Shown here: positions 12,205-25,182 of the stretch, in pieces
Numbering within the stretch: position 1 is the stretch's first letter
How the letters are laid out: each line of letters starts with the position of its first letter
From: Varroa destructor
Taxonomy: Eukaryota; Arthropoda; Arachnida; Mesostigmata; Varroidae
Assembly: GCF_002443255.2 (NCBI RefSeq)
Contig: NW_019211460.1
Coordinates: 35,907,498-35,971,497, forward strand
Reading direction: 5' to 3'
DNA: 64,000 nt
Program-made: the position numbers and the translations under genes
Notes under the pieces: model-generated
What the model was told of the DNA's origin: nothing
Seen by the model: the letters and a program-made list of their open reading frames with translations, nothing else
The model's database searches: none

Positions 12205-13520
12205 CTACGGAACCTTTTTTTAAGCGTCGTAAGCCATACTCAGCAGGAATAACCATATACGCGGACATTTTCGAGACAAATATAACGGAAAGATAGATGT
12301 TCTTCTACTGCTTATATTGATCAAATAGATTATATAGTGTGTCGATGTACGCTCAAGAGGTGTTTAAAATTGTCAGCGGAAAATTGAACTCCAGGCTGGC
12401 ACCCAAGTGACTGTTTCCCTCTTCACTGGGCCTAGCAAAGCAATAGAGGCACGCCAAATAAACCCATAGAACTTTCCTCCGAAACATTTTCTTCTGAATG
12501 ATTATGATTAGGGAAAGCAGTACAATATGAAACCTAACCGTATTGCGCTTTACAAAGGAGAACTGTACGTTTTATGGGCATTTGAAAACACTAAGCAGAA
12601 CGTTTGTTTACTTGTAGCCAGCCCTTATAGTCCTGATGGCCGCTTACTAGTTTAAACCAAGTGCTTATAGGTAGCTTATTCGTCATTAGAGCTTTTTTAA
12701 TTTCGTTTTTCTTGCTGTTTGTTAAGCACGCAATAAAAGTGAAGCTCTCAAATATTATTGCGAGACAGCGTTGGCTGCTGGTCGCTTAGTCAAAGGTGCA
12801 ACCTTGAAGCTAGCCATATAGTAAGTAGTCTTTTATAAAAAAATCCCATTTCAAACGAAATGTACTTCGAATTTCATATTTTCAAAAGGGTGTTTAAATT
12901 TATTGTGTAAGGGAAATTGGTACGAACTATTAGTGGGCCGACATAATTTTCTTTTTTAAAGGGAAATTGTGTGTAGCCCATTGTATTTTATAACAGAGGC
13001 TTGCAAATTGTCCCATGAATATTGCTCTTCGATATGTTCAGTTTCTCAATTCTAGAAACCTTTTGCAAGGATATATGCAACTAAAGTATTTGCAAGTTCT
13101 GCGAGAAGAATAAAGTTGGTGTAAGTGTTACGCTCACCGGTATAGTTGAGCTGATCGTGAAATAGGAAGCCCAAGATACGATACGGCTGGGCCTACGTGT
13201 AATGCGTTACAGGGTTTTTATCTGCGTACAAAGTTCCGATGCATGAACTCAAAAACGGTGTCCACATTTCCACTTGAGCAATCGTCGTTGGTCCGTGTCA
13301 TACGTTTATTTAATGGTCGATTATCATTATCGTGTACTACTCTGTAGGGGAACTTCGATAAGACATAGTGATTGGTGAATACCACATAAGTTGATGTTAC
13401 TTGAACTAGGAACATCATAGCTCTAAAGTACCGGGTGTAGCATACCAGTACGGTCACGCAACTTTCTGCAGTACTTCCGCGCTGGGTAAGATGAGTAGGT
13501 CATGGTTTCGTTTGTGAAAA
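12205..13520. other. AT-rich non-coding stretch
   Basis: I see no gene or element. The short phrase AAGGGAAATTG appears twice (about 12910 and 12959) within a T-rich region, which may be an old duplication. Confidence 0.4.
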
Positions 13521-13522
13521 TC

Positions 13523-13525
<3 letters not shown>

Positions 13526-13553
<28 letters not shown>
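13526..13553. repeat. (TA)14 microsatellite
   Basis: An uninterrupted run of 14 TA units. It is likely to be polymorphic in length between individuals. Confidence 0.95.
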
Positions 13554-13555
<2 letters not shown>

Positions 13556-13559
13556 AATA

Positions 13560-15590
13560 TATCTAAGTTCAATTTCAAAGTGAAATGAACTTCGCATCTC
13601 AGCGGAAGATGACAGCATCAAGAAGGCATAACTTTGTTCATGTTAACCGCATATCACGTACGTATGAAGTATACTGCTGTAGTAGTCATGAATTAAGGCG
13701 CGGTCACATGCAACTTCCGAGTATCCCGTTTAATTTCCAGCAGGCCAGATTCCTCGTCACATTTTGCTTCCGGTCATGCTATACAGTCATGTAATGATAC
13801 AAAACATTTCCTACTTATACTCGCGTATTCAAAGAAGCATTCTGTGTGAATAACTGTGCTAGTTCTGGGCATCTTAGGCATCCATTGAACACTTAACTGT
13901 ATTTCAGTCAAACAACCTGTTTTTTACAGTGGAAAATGATAATTTACATTGTAAAACAGATTTTTATGGTTAGAGGCTTTAGATTCGGACCTTTAAGCCG
14001 AGCGGTTGAACAATGTTTTTGTCAACGGGAAAAAAGCCTTTTTCATAAACTTTCGCGTATGGAGCCTCTAGCGGGCAGGTAATTCGTTTCAGGCTATTGG
14101 AATTATTGGTTATCAAAAACGAAATAAGGAGTCAATTTTTTATAATAAATAATAAAAAAAAACGAATTTGAGTGACGTACTTGTAATTGAAACTGGCTTA
14201 TCCTGTGAGTTAAGTCTTTCCGACATGGCGAACAAAACAGGAAAGTGCCTTATGCATGCTTAAATTTTTATCTACAAAATGCAGCATTTTAGCAAATTTT
14301 TTCACTTTGGATACACTGAATTATCCTCCTTTTTTTTTTTATTTTATTATATAAAATGCAATAACACATCAATTGACCGTAGTAAACGAAGTAAGAGTAA
14401 ATGGGGAACGACGTTCATGCTATTTACGTAATATAGAGGGGTATAATACATGCGATTAATGCAGACCGCATTAAAGCCAATTAGGAGAGTAATACAATTA
14501 AATTGCTGAGAACTACTTAACTACCTGCTATTATAAGCAATCATTTTGCGTATGAAAATTAAGAAGCAGAAGATCACAGACGCTGTGACTACACTTCTGG
14601 ACCCCAGACAAAAAACAAGCCGCGGTGATCACGAAAGCTTTCAGCAAAAAATTGTATGGACAATGCAGACTTCCTGTTGGCTCGATATGGGATCGAAGCA
14701 CGAAACTGTCACCGAAGCGCCAATAATGAGGCTAAGCATTAAGCTCCACACAAAGTGAATCCAAGACAGATAGGAATACGTATAAATTCTATAAAGACCA
14801 TTTACGCAACAGCAGTATTTTCAGTAGACTATCCACTTAGCGCCGTAGCTATAGCGAAGCACCAGGCGACAACGTTCGGCCAAGTATAGTCATGCTATAA
14901 TCAGGCCCTGCACTAACGAGACTGGATTTTAGCTCCGAGTATTCAGATGGCTTAAATCATACGTTCGGACATCACTAAGGCAAAGTATCGTAGTTCGTAA
15001 GCACCGAGCGTGAGACCCAGCGTCCAGCACTTCCGCCCAGACCGCAACTCCCCATTAACTCTCAATTTCTTTCTGATACCTTGCTCGGAACCACGCTAGA
15101 TCTTCACCTACTAACACTACCGGTTTGTAAAATCACCGATAATGAAATTAGTTTGGAAAACACAAATTACAGCTACTTAGGGGCTTTGAAAATAATGAAA
15201 ACGAGTACGTAAACGTAATACGGAACTTCAGTTGTTCTACTTTATATGGCTCAGCACTTAGTCAATCTTTTTGACAAGCTAAGTAACTCCACAAAAACTT
15301 TAAAACAAAAAAAATTAAGACAGTCGTCTTTTGCGTTGATTGCTTCACGTCTCTGATTTGTTCTTGTGTGATGAACCTTTACAAAGCTCTTTTCTCGATT
15401 ATATAAGATTGCTTTAATCGGAGCCTTTGGTTGATATCAGCAAATTTCTTCCCTGACATTGGGTTCTAAGGTTCCGCGTGTCAAGCCAAAGAGAGGGTTG
15501 CGCCAACGTTAAAACGCCTCTTCCGTATACCAGAACAAGTTATTCCCTTTCAAGAACGGTTGAACGGCATTTTTGTAAAAGCCGAAAAGT
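13560..15590. other. AT-rich non-coding stretch
   Basis: No feature is supported. A plus-strand frame at 14546-14758 (70 codons) lies in an A-rich segment that could be old transposon sequence, but I could not match a motif. Confidence 0.4.
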
Positions 15591-15599
15591 AGAACCGGG

Positions 15600-15808
15600 T
15601 GTATTGCTTTGGCCCAGAATACCATTTTCAAACTTAGCAAGCCACCTTCTACCAATATTTTCAGTTGTAGAGTGTCGTGTTTATCAATCGGAATGATCCA
15701 CTTTAGAATTCGAGTCAAACAATGGCCGCAGTCCAGAGCAAACGAACAACTTCCCGGCAGCATAAAGGGCTTGATTGTAAGTGAACGAAAATCAGAACGG
15801 GAAATCAT
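15600..15808 (-). mobile_element. Probable second mariner fragment (transposase N-terminus only)
   Basis: Read on the minus strand, a 99-codon frame (15509-15808) contains SDFRSL near its start. About 50 residues later it has KILVEGGLLSLKMVF. Mariner transposases have FR(A/S)LI near the N-terminus and, about 50 residues on, FxEGRxSLKDxPR in the DNA-binding domain. The content and spacing fit. No catalytic Asp region can be found where it should lie (about 14950-15400), so only an N-terminal piece survives. The match is weaker than for the relic at 240-1270 and may be fortuitous. Confidence 0.45.
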
Positions 15809-15814
15809 CGACTT

Positions 15815-18280
15815 ATAAAAACAATACTAACAAACAATCGACAGAACTTTCTTAAGAACCTAGCGGTTTCGACATTGAGGTTTTATTCAGTAAACTTTGC
15901 ATACATCACTGCGAGGGATAAGGGTCAAAGCCCCGTAAGCGAACACTTCTCCAACATATCTCTATGTTGAAAAATAGATTATTAGAGAGCGGATAGCGGT
16001 GGAACATATTTCAGCGTCAATTTCCTCGCCTAAAGTCTATTACTTGCGGTCGAGAGGGAAATCAATTGAATAAAATTACATTTCCCTCCCACGGTCGCCG
16101 TCTTACTTTACAGAATCTTGCGAAAATCATTACTAACTCATTTACGAAACATCACCAGCTCATTTAAGCGCCATATTAGCAATAATTTTGTATTGCACTG
16201 CAACAATTTTTTTCGAAAGTGTGCTCTCTTGGGATGTGCTCTGTGTAGTAGTGTACAGTTGCATGCAACCTGTAAACACGTACAATTAAAGTAACGGTGC
16301 CTACTTAACTTAAGTACCTAATTAACTGATCGTTGAAATGAGGACACGTGTGAAAGCAGGTAGGTTACGATTATGTCGAAACTAATTTGTTAACAAGAAA
16401 GAATATTTGATTTAATCGTGGACGGATTTATCGTGGCAAGTTTAACACGCCGTAAATAGATATGTTGAAGAGAAATTGTATTAGGATATTACGCTTGTGA
16501 CATTTAAAAACATTTTCACAAAGCAAAAACTTCCTTTACGAAACGAACAAGGAGGATAGGCTGAGTCTTAACTTACAATATCTATGAAGTTCTGTTGTCC
16601 TCTGGCATAGCAAAGCTGGCATAGTGGATGTTGTAGCAACACTATTGCCTCAGATTGAGAGCAAATAGGATCTTTCAGCGAGATGCCGGTGCCAAGTGCC
16701 TTTCCAACAATTCGAAATCGAGATGGATCGGTCTTTGGGAAGTGATTTCCATTCTAATGATATAATCATTGTAAACATGATTTATTTTTCAGTGTAACCT
16801 GATGAAGCAATACGAACATAATAAATACTGGAAAGTCCATTGTAAGCGGTTTTCGATTATTCCGTACGCGTGTACTGGCAAAAAAGGGACGAAGAGCAGA
16901 GCAGCTATGGTTACATTATCCCGCTTTTCTTTTTTTTGAGACAAGCTAGGGCCGTTACCGTGGCACTAGCAATATAGAACAATGACCTGGAACAGTCTTC
17001 ACTTTGCTAGCGAGACGGGCTTCAAGGACGCATAAAAACCGTGCCTGGAAGACAACTGACCATGTGATTGCATTACAGCAGTGGGTACGAATGGCGTCTC
17101 ATTGTTTGCCTATAAGATATTCAACAGGGCTCGTCCTGGAGCACGACACTCGATGGTCCTCAGAACGATTTTGTTATTATTTTGTATTACATTATTAAGG
17201 GCAGCTGAGATCAATGTAATGTTGCTTTTTCCACATTAGCCCACGCCAGGTTTCAAACGCTCGAGAATTCGTTACTCAAGTATGAACAGGTGCTTAATAG
17301 CGAAGGTTTTACATAGGGATGTGATCTACGTGATACAGAAACGGCGGTGAACAGCAAGTGGAACGACATTCATTTCGTGAAAAACAGCTTCACGAGGGTG
17401 CTACAGGAGCAGGCACTCGGCTAGGTCTAGGTCACTCGGGAGGACACTCAGGTTCCTCTTGTCGTGGTCAAAGTGCGGTCTATTCTTTAGTTCAGTTTAG
17501 CTTGAGCTCGCAGCCGTCAGTCACCATTGAAGACTAGGCCGATAGGAACGAGTGGCAACTGTTACACAGTTATCGAGATGCTACCTACAATCCGGATAGC
17601 GCTCTTATAACTATACATTCGATCGTCAATATCGATCATCGAAAAAGCCCCTTCTATAGGCATGACCACAAATCGACATTCGATATTTCTGCTAACTTAG
17701 ATACAATTGATAGGGTCGAGAGAACTCTCCATCCGTGCAAATTCTACCAAACCAAGACAGACAAGACAGTTCTCAGTGCCAGCCACGCCATCTGTGGCAG
17801 ATTGCGATAACTAGTAACTTACGATGTCGTGGCACTACCTGATATCAACGAGCACAGTTTTAAACTCCGATTCAAGACCACCCAGATAGCATCTGTCGGC
17901 GAGAGGACGAGTCTAAGCGATGCTTTGGAGGACTTGTGCGACACACGCTCAACAAAAAGAACTTGGATTCATTTGCCTTTCGTGCGCGTAAGCAGAAGCT
18001 CCAACGCTCATTTTGCAGCCGAGGCTACTTGCAAAGCGCGTACAATACCCCTGCGTGTTGAAGTCATATAACCCTTGAAGGACTCAACGCTCAACCACTC
18101 ACCATAGAGCACAAGAAATTCGGGAATCTCAGCGATCTGCGACGCCTTGATGAATATTAATATATTTCCAGTGGCCAATAATACATAGACTCGAGCTCAT
18201 TTACTGTCAACAGCAATGTAAGACGATGTAGTCAAAATCAGTGCCGGCGACGGTCAATGGACACTGCTGCCGCCATAACC
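15815..18280. other. Non-coding stretch, possible decayed element near 17330-18120
   Basis: No element can be named. From about 17330 to 18120 the composition is more balanced, and a plus-strand frame (17829-18071, 80 codons) reads without low-complexity sequence, which resembles a decayed transposon gene. I found no motif to place it in a family. Confidence 0.3.
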
Positions 18281-18284
18281 AAGG

Positions 18285-18339
18285 CGCTTGTAAAAGACAA
18301 CCTGACGTGCTTTTGACGTCAGGTTGTCTTTTACAAGCG
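18285..18339. repeat. Perfect 24-bp inverted repeat with 7-nt loop
   Basis: The arm 18285-18308 is the exact reverse complement of 18316-18339. The spacer is GCTTTTG (18309-18315). Pairing stops abruptly at both outer ends, apart from one possible G:T. In 64 kb of random sequence a perfect stem of this length with so small a loop is not expected. The stem is longer and more perfect than a normal animal pre-miRNA, so it could be a small hairpin-siRNA source, a foldback palindrome or a recent template-switch product. Both arms contain the CRE-like core TGACGT next to the loop, which may be coincidence. No flanking target-site duplication was evident. Confidence 0.9.
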
Positions 18340-18344
18340 TGTGA

Positions 18345-21300
18345 TTATTTGATGGATGCATGGGCGTATGGTGATTCCCATGCTTGCATACCTGGCACGA
18401 AAAAATTTTGCTTTCCTCATTGTGCCGGCTAGCAAGGCATACAAGATATTGTTTTTGCTGCTCATAATCGTAATCGCTGTTGCACTGTGAAGCCTGATAA
18501 GAAGTTTCTTTAGAGAAAAATAGAGTCTTTTTGGAGACCTTTCCTCAACGGCACCCGCCATAGCGAACTCGCGTTCTAGTTGAAACTGTCGGTTGGTCGA
18601 AAATCGATTTTGGCCGTCAGCTGTTCGTGATTGTTGCCATTGTGATCGATGCCCTGAGCCCCGATATTATGGTGAATTTGCTTTGTTTTCCTTTTTGCGC
18701 CCAAACGCGTCTTCTGAATGGGTGACATCTGCTCGATATACTGATGTAGGTACGCGATCAGAGCTTCGATGCTCCCTGTTGCCTTTTAATTCACGCCTCC
18801 TGCAGTAGATGCATTCAAGTTTAACGACAAGCTGTCTGCGTCGCCTGTATTGATCAGCGGATCCTGATGTGCATTATTCAAAAAGGATGTTCAAGGGTAT
18901 CGTCATCCTCAATTTGGTTTCAAACACAAAAGCGTACATCGACAATTCGATTTCTAGGCTCTTTAGTACCAGGAGCACGGCTTAAGTGTAATTCACCGAT
19001 CGTCGAGAACCTTTGTTGCTGTCTTTAGAACGAACAGCTGGTGGATTTTCTGGTGTAGTTAAAGCTCGCTTCTCCTTGATTTCAACTCTGCGGTAGTTGT
19101 CACCCAGTACGTTTAGTGGCAACGCTGTGGCCCTTTGGGCGCTCCGCGCAATAGTTCCATCAAGGTGATTTACTTGTTTGGATCGGAGGCTGTTGATTCC
19201 CATTCTATTCTTGCGTTTAACTGGAATCAAAACGACCAGCATAACATCTTCTATCCGACAAATGGCTTTGACTGCGTGTCAATCAACGGCGCTGGCGGTA
19301 CAACAGTGAGTGGGTAGGAAGCCGTGATCTGTTGTTGATTCAACCGGGACGATTGAATATGGCAGCTCGGGTGTATATTCATTGTCGGTTCGCTCCGTTG
19401 TACGTTAAGCTCAACAGCTGGAAGCTGCCGTGGAGAACGAGCTTAAATTTGGTCGCCCAATCCTGTAATTTCGTTCAGATGGTTCTTTTGATTACCGCTG
19501 GTTATATGATTCGTCACGATTTTCCAGCGTTACGGGACGTAGAAATGGGCCCTATCCTTCTCTGTGATAAACCCATTTTTACTGAGCGTTTTTCCACGCA
19601 ACACGCTGAATCTGCTACCGATGGATAGTTTTTCAGCTATAGGTACCACGTCTTGTAGGTTTGAAGACTTAAGTGGAATGATCTATTCGGATTATGCTCG
19701 ACAGGTATGGACGACCTTGAGTACAACACGCGAATAATGGAATAGTAGGGCATGCAATGGTCAAGTCGTTCATCAAGTCACGCACACGAAGCCACCAGGT
19801 CGTTCCCGCTTAGGGATATCTCGCTGTGTAGAGTTTACTTATAAGTGCAGAGAGTATAAGGTTATCGCAGCGTAGGTTTGTCAGCGGTAAAAATCGCCTG
19901 CTAGCCCTTTTGCCTTCCAAGGTCCTAACGCGCGTCTTTCCAAGCAGCGCCATACGCACCGGCTAATTTAAGACTTATGTAGCATGCTTTTCAGTCTGCT
20001 CTGGCGAGTTCACGTCACAGCTACGGCTTAGACGGCTCCCGTCGTCTTGAAGGTAGTTTGTTAGGCAAGCAACTCGGTAGGATCGACAGCAGTTTAGCTC
20101 AGCGCAAGGCTTTTGAACACTCGCTGCAGGAATGTTGGTCCTAAATCCTAGTCACACCACCATATATAACTGTTTTGTCCTTTGGTTGAACGTTTACGAG
20201 TCATCGGGTAGCTAGCCCAGCACTTCAGCCTGAAACTAAAAACAAGTGGAACTTTTTTAGCCGAGAGCCTGTGGAAGTCAGCAGTAAATCTTGTGGGTAT
20301 TTGTTTATTTTCTAACAATTCAAAACCGAAATGGGTTTATTGAGTTGTCATACTCAGAGGACACCGTTTTTACTCCAATAGTTAATGGCCACCGTGTCAT
20401 GGGTCGATTTTGGGGATGATCCATTGCTGCCTTCAGCATTCTACAGAGACCTGCTCGCAGATACGCGTGTTAATATATACATATGTATTATATTGAAAGT
20501 CATACATATTTATGTATGGAACAGGGAGCTCTCGGAAACGCGAAAGCAGCTGATTGGTTTTGTTACCCTAATGAAATTACGGCTGAATGGAAAGATGACA
20601 GGAATGCTAGCTATAGACGGCAAACAATGCAGTTTGCCCTTTGGGAATGGGGGCTGAATGACAACGACAGCACATTTTATGGAGACACTCAGTCATCTAA
20701 ACAATCCTGACACGAATCTCGCCCGAGGCACGAACGCGGATTAGGGTTGCGGTAATTCCCGAACGTTTAATTAGCAAGGAACAACTAATGGATACAGAAA
20801 GCAATTGCTTAGACAGATAATCTAGAAATTGAGTGGAGATTATTAGACAGCGCAGTGAGACAAAGAAGGCGAGAGAAGGTGATGGTAATTCGTCACTGAA
20901 GTCGCAATAACAGGCTTTCATGTAACACTTTTGTCGTTTTCTATGATATAAGCCAGTAAGGCCGGAGTTTTAATAGCGTGCGAAGAATAACTAACGGTAA
21001 TATCTCCTGGTTGCTTAGTCACCGCGCGTCAAGAACACACTACTCTATCGTACGATCGGTGACAACCGTGTTAGGTTGTTTCTATCGTCTCTTTCAAATT
21101 GGTTGAATGAGCTTACTGGCCTTATTGTTAGCACCGTTTTTCAATCTGACTCTAGTATTGTATATCATTTAACCTAATGTCTATGTTGGTTTATATGGGG
21201 TACACCAAACGTCTGTATTTCAGTCTCTGTCTGTATTTGGAAACGGGAAAGAACTAGCAGATTGTCAAGCAACGAATGTAACCGTGTTTGCAATCTTTGG

Positions 21301-24300
21301 TGATGGCTCACTACAATTTGGTATAATTAGTTTTCCGTCGAGCCTTACTATAGAAGTCGATTACGGTGGCACGCGGTGCGTATGCTACTGAATATGGACG
21401 CCACCTCGTATCACTGAGGCTATTAACCTAGAAATTTGAAGAGATCCCAAATAGACTTATCTCTGTAAGATCACGAACCAGACAAACAAGCCGCAGCGTA
21501 CATCCCAGAAGTATGGAGCAATATGTATGCCGATGCACGATGTCGTGCTCAGCAGCTCGACCTATCGAAGAATATTCTGCAATGCATTCCAAAGCAATAT
21601 TTGTATCCTTTCGTACACCGAAACGGGGGCGCTGGATGCATTGATTTTAACAAAATGACCCAACCTGCCGACTTGCAGGTCGGCTGAGGATAAATCGCGG
21701 CGATGACATTGGGTGGCTTACTAAATCTAGTGACCTTTGTCAATTTTTTTTTGAGACTACGAAAGTCACTAATGAACGCCAAAAACAGTCCACAACCGGA
21801 AGCACCGCAAGAACACATTACAGTACATACAAGAGGTGTAGACAAATTGATGGAGATATCAAACGCCTGCCTTGAAGGAGAATGTCTTCTCTAGTGTAAC
21901 AAAACATTATGATACTGTACCTATACATACAAGAGAAGGCCTGTATTTCAAAAGCCATTTCTGTATGTATATATAGACAGCTGAACCAAATCATGTTATC
22001 GTTAAACGCTGCTGGAATCTAGTTACTTCGTCACTACAATAACAAACTAAGCGACGATACACGTACCTGCTTATATAAGAAGCAGTTCTACAACGTTGAC
22101 CATTAAATGGCTATGAGTGGAAGTCCCGACTTTATAAACACAAAACAAATGACGTCAAACAACCAAAAACGTCTACTCAAAGGGCTTTTGTCAGTCTCTG
22201 AAAAATATCAATAGAAGTCCGAGCTAACATCATGAGCAATCATTTTGCAGTAAGTACATTATACTGATAAAGTGACAAGATTAATAATGAAGACTTAATA
22301 ATCATCTTCAGTTAGTGACAATGTAGCTTGAGCTAACGATTGAGATCCATAATCTCCTTTTATACCGGTGCAATTGTATAGAGTAAACATTCAAGGGTGT
22401 TCATAGTTCATCAAGTATGCTTTACGCTACCCAAGGAAAGATCTTTATATCAATGGCGACAGCGAATTGTATCGGACGCGGTTTAACTCTGTTATGTTAT
22501 AACAATTTTATGTTACATTAACTATGGTTTGGTTCCAATATAAATCCCTTATCCCGCCTTTGCCCTTTACTCATTTCATCAGCCTGTTTTAATATGATTC
22601 GTATTGAATCTCATCTGCCATAGTTCCATTGCAGTGATACGGCTTAACAGTTATTCTATTGAATCACTGCTAAGATTTCCTTTCTAATTATCGCATCAGC
22701 ATACTCTAATATTTGATTCATGTTGTTACACCCAACCTGACAAACTACTTTTAGCTCGCAGGTCGACATCTTTGCAGGCGTTTGATTGTAGTTGAGACCC
22801 CGTCGTGTTAAACTGTTGTGCCAGGGTGATATAGTAAGTTATTGCTCTGTTGTTCTATTAGTCTATTCCAGTGACTGGATGCTGCAGTTACTTCCTTATT
22901 AGACTGCGGTTAATAAGTTAACGCAATGTATGTATCTCGCAGTTATTCTCAAAAAACGGGAATTTTATTTGTCGAGATGATTATGTTTCATTAACTGATG
23001 AAATCAATACCAAAATAATAGATTCTTTTTGTAGATTATCAACCGCTTTGATGCATAGATTACGTTGTCTATCACTAAATCACAAGAAACTGAAAAATCT
23101 AACCTTTTCCTTAAATTCAATATCGCGTCTATTTTGTAAAAAAAAAAAAAAAGACAAGCATCTTTGCAATACTTTTTTCTCTTCCAGAAACTTTAAGGGG
23201 TTAGCAAAAAAAACAATACACAGATACAGAGAGATACAAAGATACAGAGTAACGTTACGCTGTATGAAAGAAAAACTCCAAGAAAAAAGTATTAATCTAA
23301 TCAGTTTCATCTTACGCAAAACTCCTCAGGCGAAACTCTAACGATCCACAAAAACCAGCCTAACCTAAGCATTCTCTGATAAAATACTTGTCGCTCCTGC
23401 GCTAAATGTGGATGAGGTGTCGTTCGAAAAGGATCAGGAAGGATGTAGTTTTCATACTATTCATCCTGTTCGTAAGCAACACCTCCTACCGTCGCTTATA
23501 TATACGAAATGCATTTTCGTCATAAATTAGATGTTTCGACCACTGACCATCTTTCACACAGGGCAAATTGACTATATAATATGGACCATGAGTCATTTTT
23601 TAATACTGTAAACTGCTTCTCTTTGATATTTCAGCTTGCACAAATGTGCCGAAATTTTGTGGTTGAGGTCTTTGTCGGTCCACACCAGGATGTCAGTCCT
23701 TTTCAGAGGCCTGAGTTACCAAACAGGCAAAAACACTTAGTTAGTATTTAAATGTCCTGCCGAAAAACAGCCCTGCAAAGGCGAGCCCATGGAGGGCAAA
23801 TACACAACAGTCGGCAGTATAATAAAAGAATACAATAACTTACCTTGTTAACGAATCTACAAATAGAAGGCCGCATCAATTCGCATGTGCTCAGCCAGGT
23901 CGGAATCGTGGACCCTCAGGTTCCAAATTTCCGACAGTGCTTCTGATTCCATCCCGTGGGCTTATTTTGTAGTCACTTAATTCCCTCGTCGTCATCATAG
24001 ATAACCATCTTAGATTAACATCGGAGCGAGAAGTGAAACTTGTAGGGCAAAAAATGAAGACCCAAGGGAGGTGAGAAGGAAAGACCCTGGCTGGAGAGTA
24101 GAACAAGACATTTCGCCCCTTCACCTTAAAGTCACGGGGAAGAATAAAAAGAGGCGACGAAGATGACCATTCAGAGATTCGGCGTTTCCTCACCGGCGAG
24201 CAATGAGCAAACCGGTTTCAAACACTGAACATTTTTTTTTTAATTTCGGACAGATTAAGCAGTTATAAATGGCTTCTATGAAAAAAAAACCTTTGCAGAC

Positions 24301-24360
24301 ACATCACCGACGTCGTGTCAGCTTTCAAAGATTCAGGTCACTTATTCCTGAATAGTCTCG
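18345..24360. other. Long non-coding stretch
   Basis: No gene can be supported in this 6-kb region. Between about 18590 and 19650, frames of 70-98 codons occur on both strands with balanced composition, suggesting an old, unidentifiable insertion. Around 21668-21685 is an 18-bp near-perfect palindrome (GCCGAC...GTCGGC, one mismatched pair). A 14-nt A run at 23139-23152 and AGATACAG-like repeats (23220-23250) are simple sequence. The right end (about 23900-24360) may hold the 5' end or LTR of the gypsy relic that follows, but I could not match it to the 3' side. Confidence 0.35.
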
Positions 24361-24372
24361 GGATAGTTGCAA

Positions 24373-24636
24373 ATGGTACAGAAACGTCATATTTCAAAGA
24401 TACGAACTCCAAATAGCGATGCAGGGGACGCCAAGACAGCCAAGAAGTTCAGAAAATGTATGAGTCAACTGTATGAACGGTGCGCATGCAAGAACGGTGA
24501 CGGCGGGATGTTAAAAGGTAGGTTGGTGGTGCTTATTAATTTCGCAGAAACTTGGGAATTATCATTTGGAGTAGAAGATAACAAAGCTAATATTCGAATT
24601 GATTATGCAAACCCTAGAAACATACAGAGACAATGA
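24373..24636 (+). pseudogene. Gag capsid fragment of the gypsy relic
   Basis: An open frame of about 87 codons ends at a TGA at 24634-24636. Its second half reads LVVLINFAETWELSFG, then DNKANIRIDYANPRN. This parallels the Mag-type gag capsid pattern: a hydrophobic LLxxAGxxAxE(I/V)F segment, a charged linker, then a (Y/F)xxYCxPRxN motif. The match is by pattern only. Its position directly upstream of the zinc knuckle and protease supports it. In an intact element, Gag would form the particle that packages the RNA. Confidence 0.55.
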
Positions 24637-24698
24637 ACGAGCCTTGCAAATTATAGCAGACGACTGAAAGCAACACTACAAAGCAGCTAACAGTCAGA

Positions 24699-24740
24699 TG
24701 TTGTAGCTGTCGTGAGGTCCAGCATAACAAGCAGGGTGCA
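24699..24740 (+). pseudogene. Zinc-knuckle (CCHC) relic of gypsy Gag
   Basis: Codons in this frame read CCSCREVQHNKQGA, that is C-x2-C-x4-H-x4-A. It matches the retroviral and retrotransposon CCHC zinc knuckle with the last Cys changed to Ala. The knuckle binds RNA during packaging. It lies between the gag fragment and the protease, as expected. Confidence 0.6.
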
Positions 24741-24854
24741 AGCACGCCGACAAAAGCCCGGCGCGCAAAACACTAGCGAGCACACGTCAACCTAAAAAGG
24801 AGTCGAAAATGTTTACAAAAAAAAAGAAGTTTACGGAAGAAGAGCACGGAACCT

Positions 24855-24905
24855 TGTGTTTTTCTTGACATCGGCGCTACGTTCAACAACATGTTTCTAA
24901 GGCAA
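24855..24905 (+). pseudogene. Aspartic protease active-site relic of gypsy Pol
   Basis: VFLDIGATFNN occupies 24858-24890. The family's active site is (L/I)xDTGA(T/S). The catalytic Asp codon is at 24867-24869 and the Thr is replaced by Ile. The distance to the reverse transcriptase motifs downstream fits a gypsy Pol. On first sight the same string resembles the FLDIxxAFD block of a LINE reverse transcriptase, but the gypsy-type RT and integrase that follow settle the reading. Confidence 0.65.
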
Positions 24906-25182
24906 GCCGAAACATGAAAGTTAAACTAAAGGATCTGTACATTGGCCACAAAGCCAGAGTAATTATCAAATACACAACTAGTCAATGTTGGTGACTGAAA
25001 TGTCAAATCACACTACCTGGAAGTAAAATTTTCTGAATCTAGTTTCGAGACAAGAAGAGGTAATAAACGTGGTTATCGAACTAAACAGTGGTTGTTGGAA
25101 TAGCTTTTCAGGCCAAGGTCATTTTTGAAAGGCTAGGCCAACTTCTATAGTTAGTGAAAATCTACGACAGTAAAAAAGTTAA

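Noticed and set aside
21549..21845. Minus-strand frame with SDFRSL, compared with the mariner fragment at 15.6 kb
   Set aside because: Only these six residues agree. The FxxGR segment expected about 50 residues on is missing.
24858..24890. VFLDIGATFNN read as a LINE reverse transcriptase block
   Set aside because: The downstream blocks are gypsy-type RT, RNase H and integrase, and the spacing puts this string at the protease active site, so it is read as a degenerate DTGA motif.
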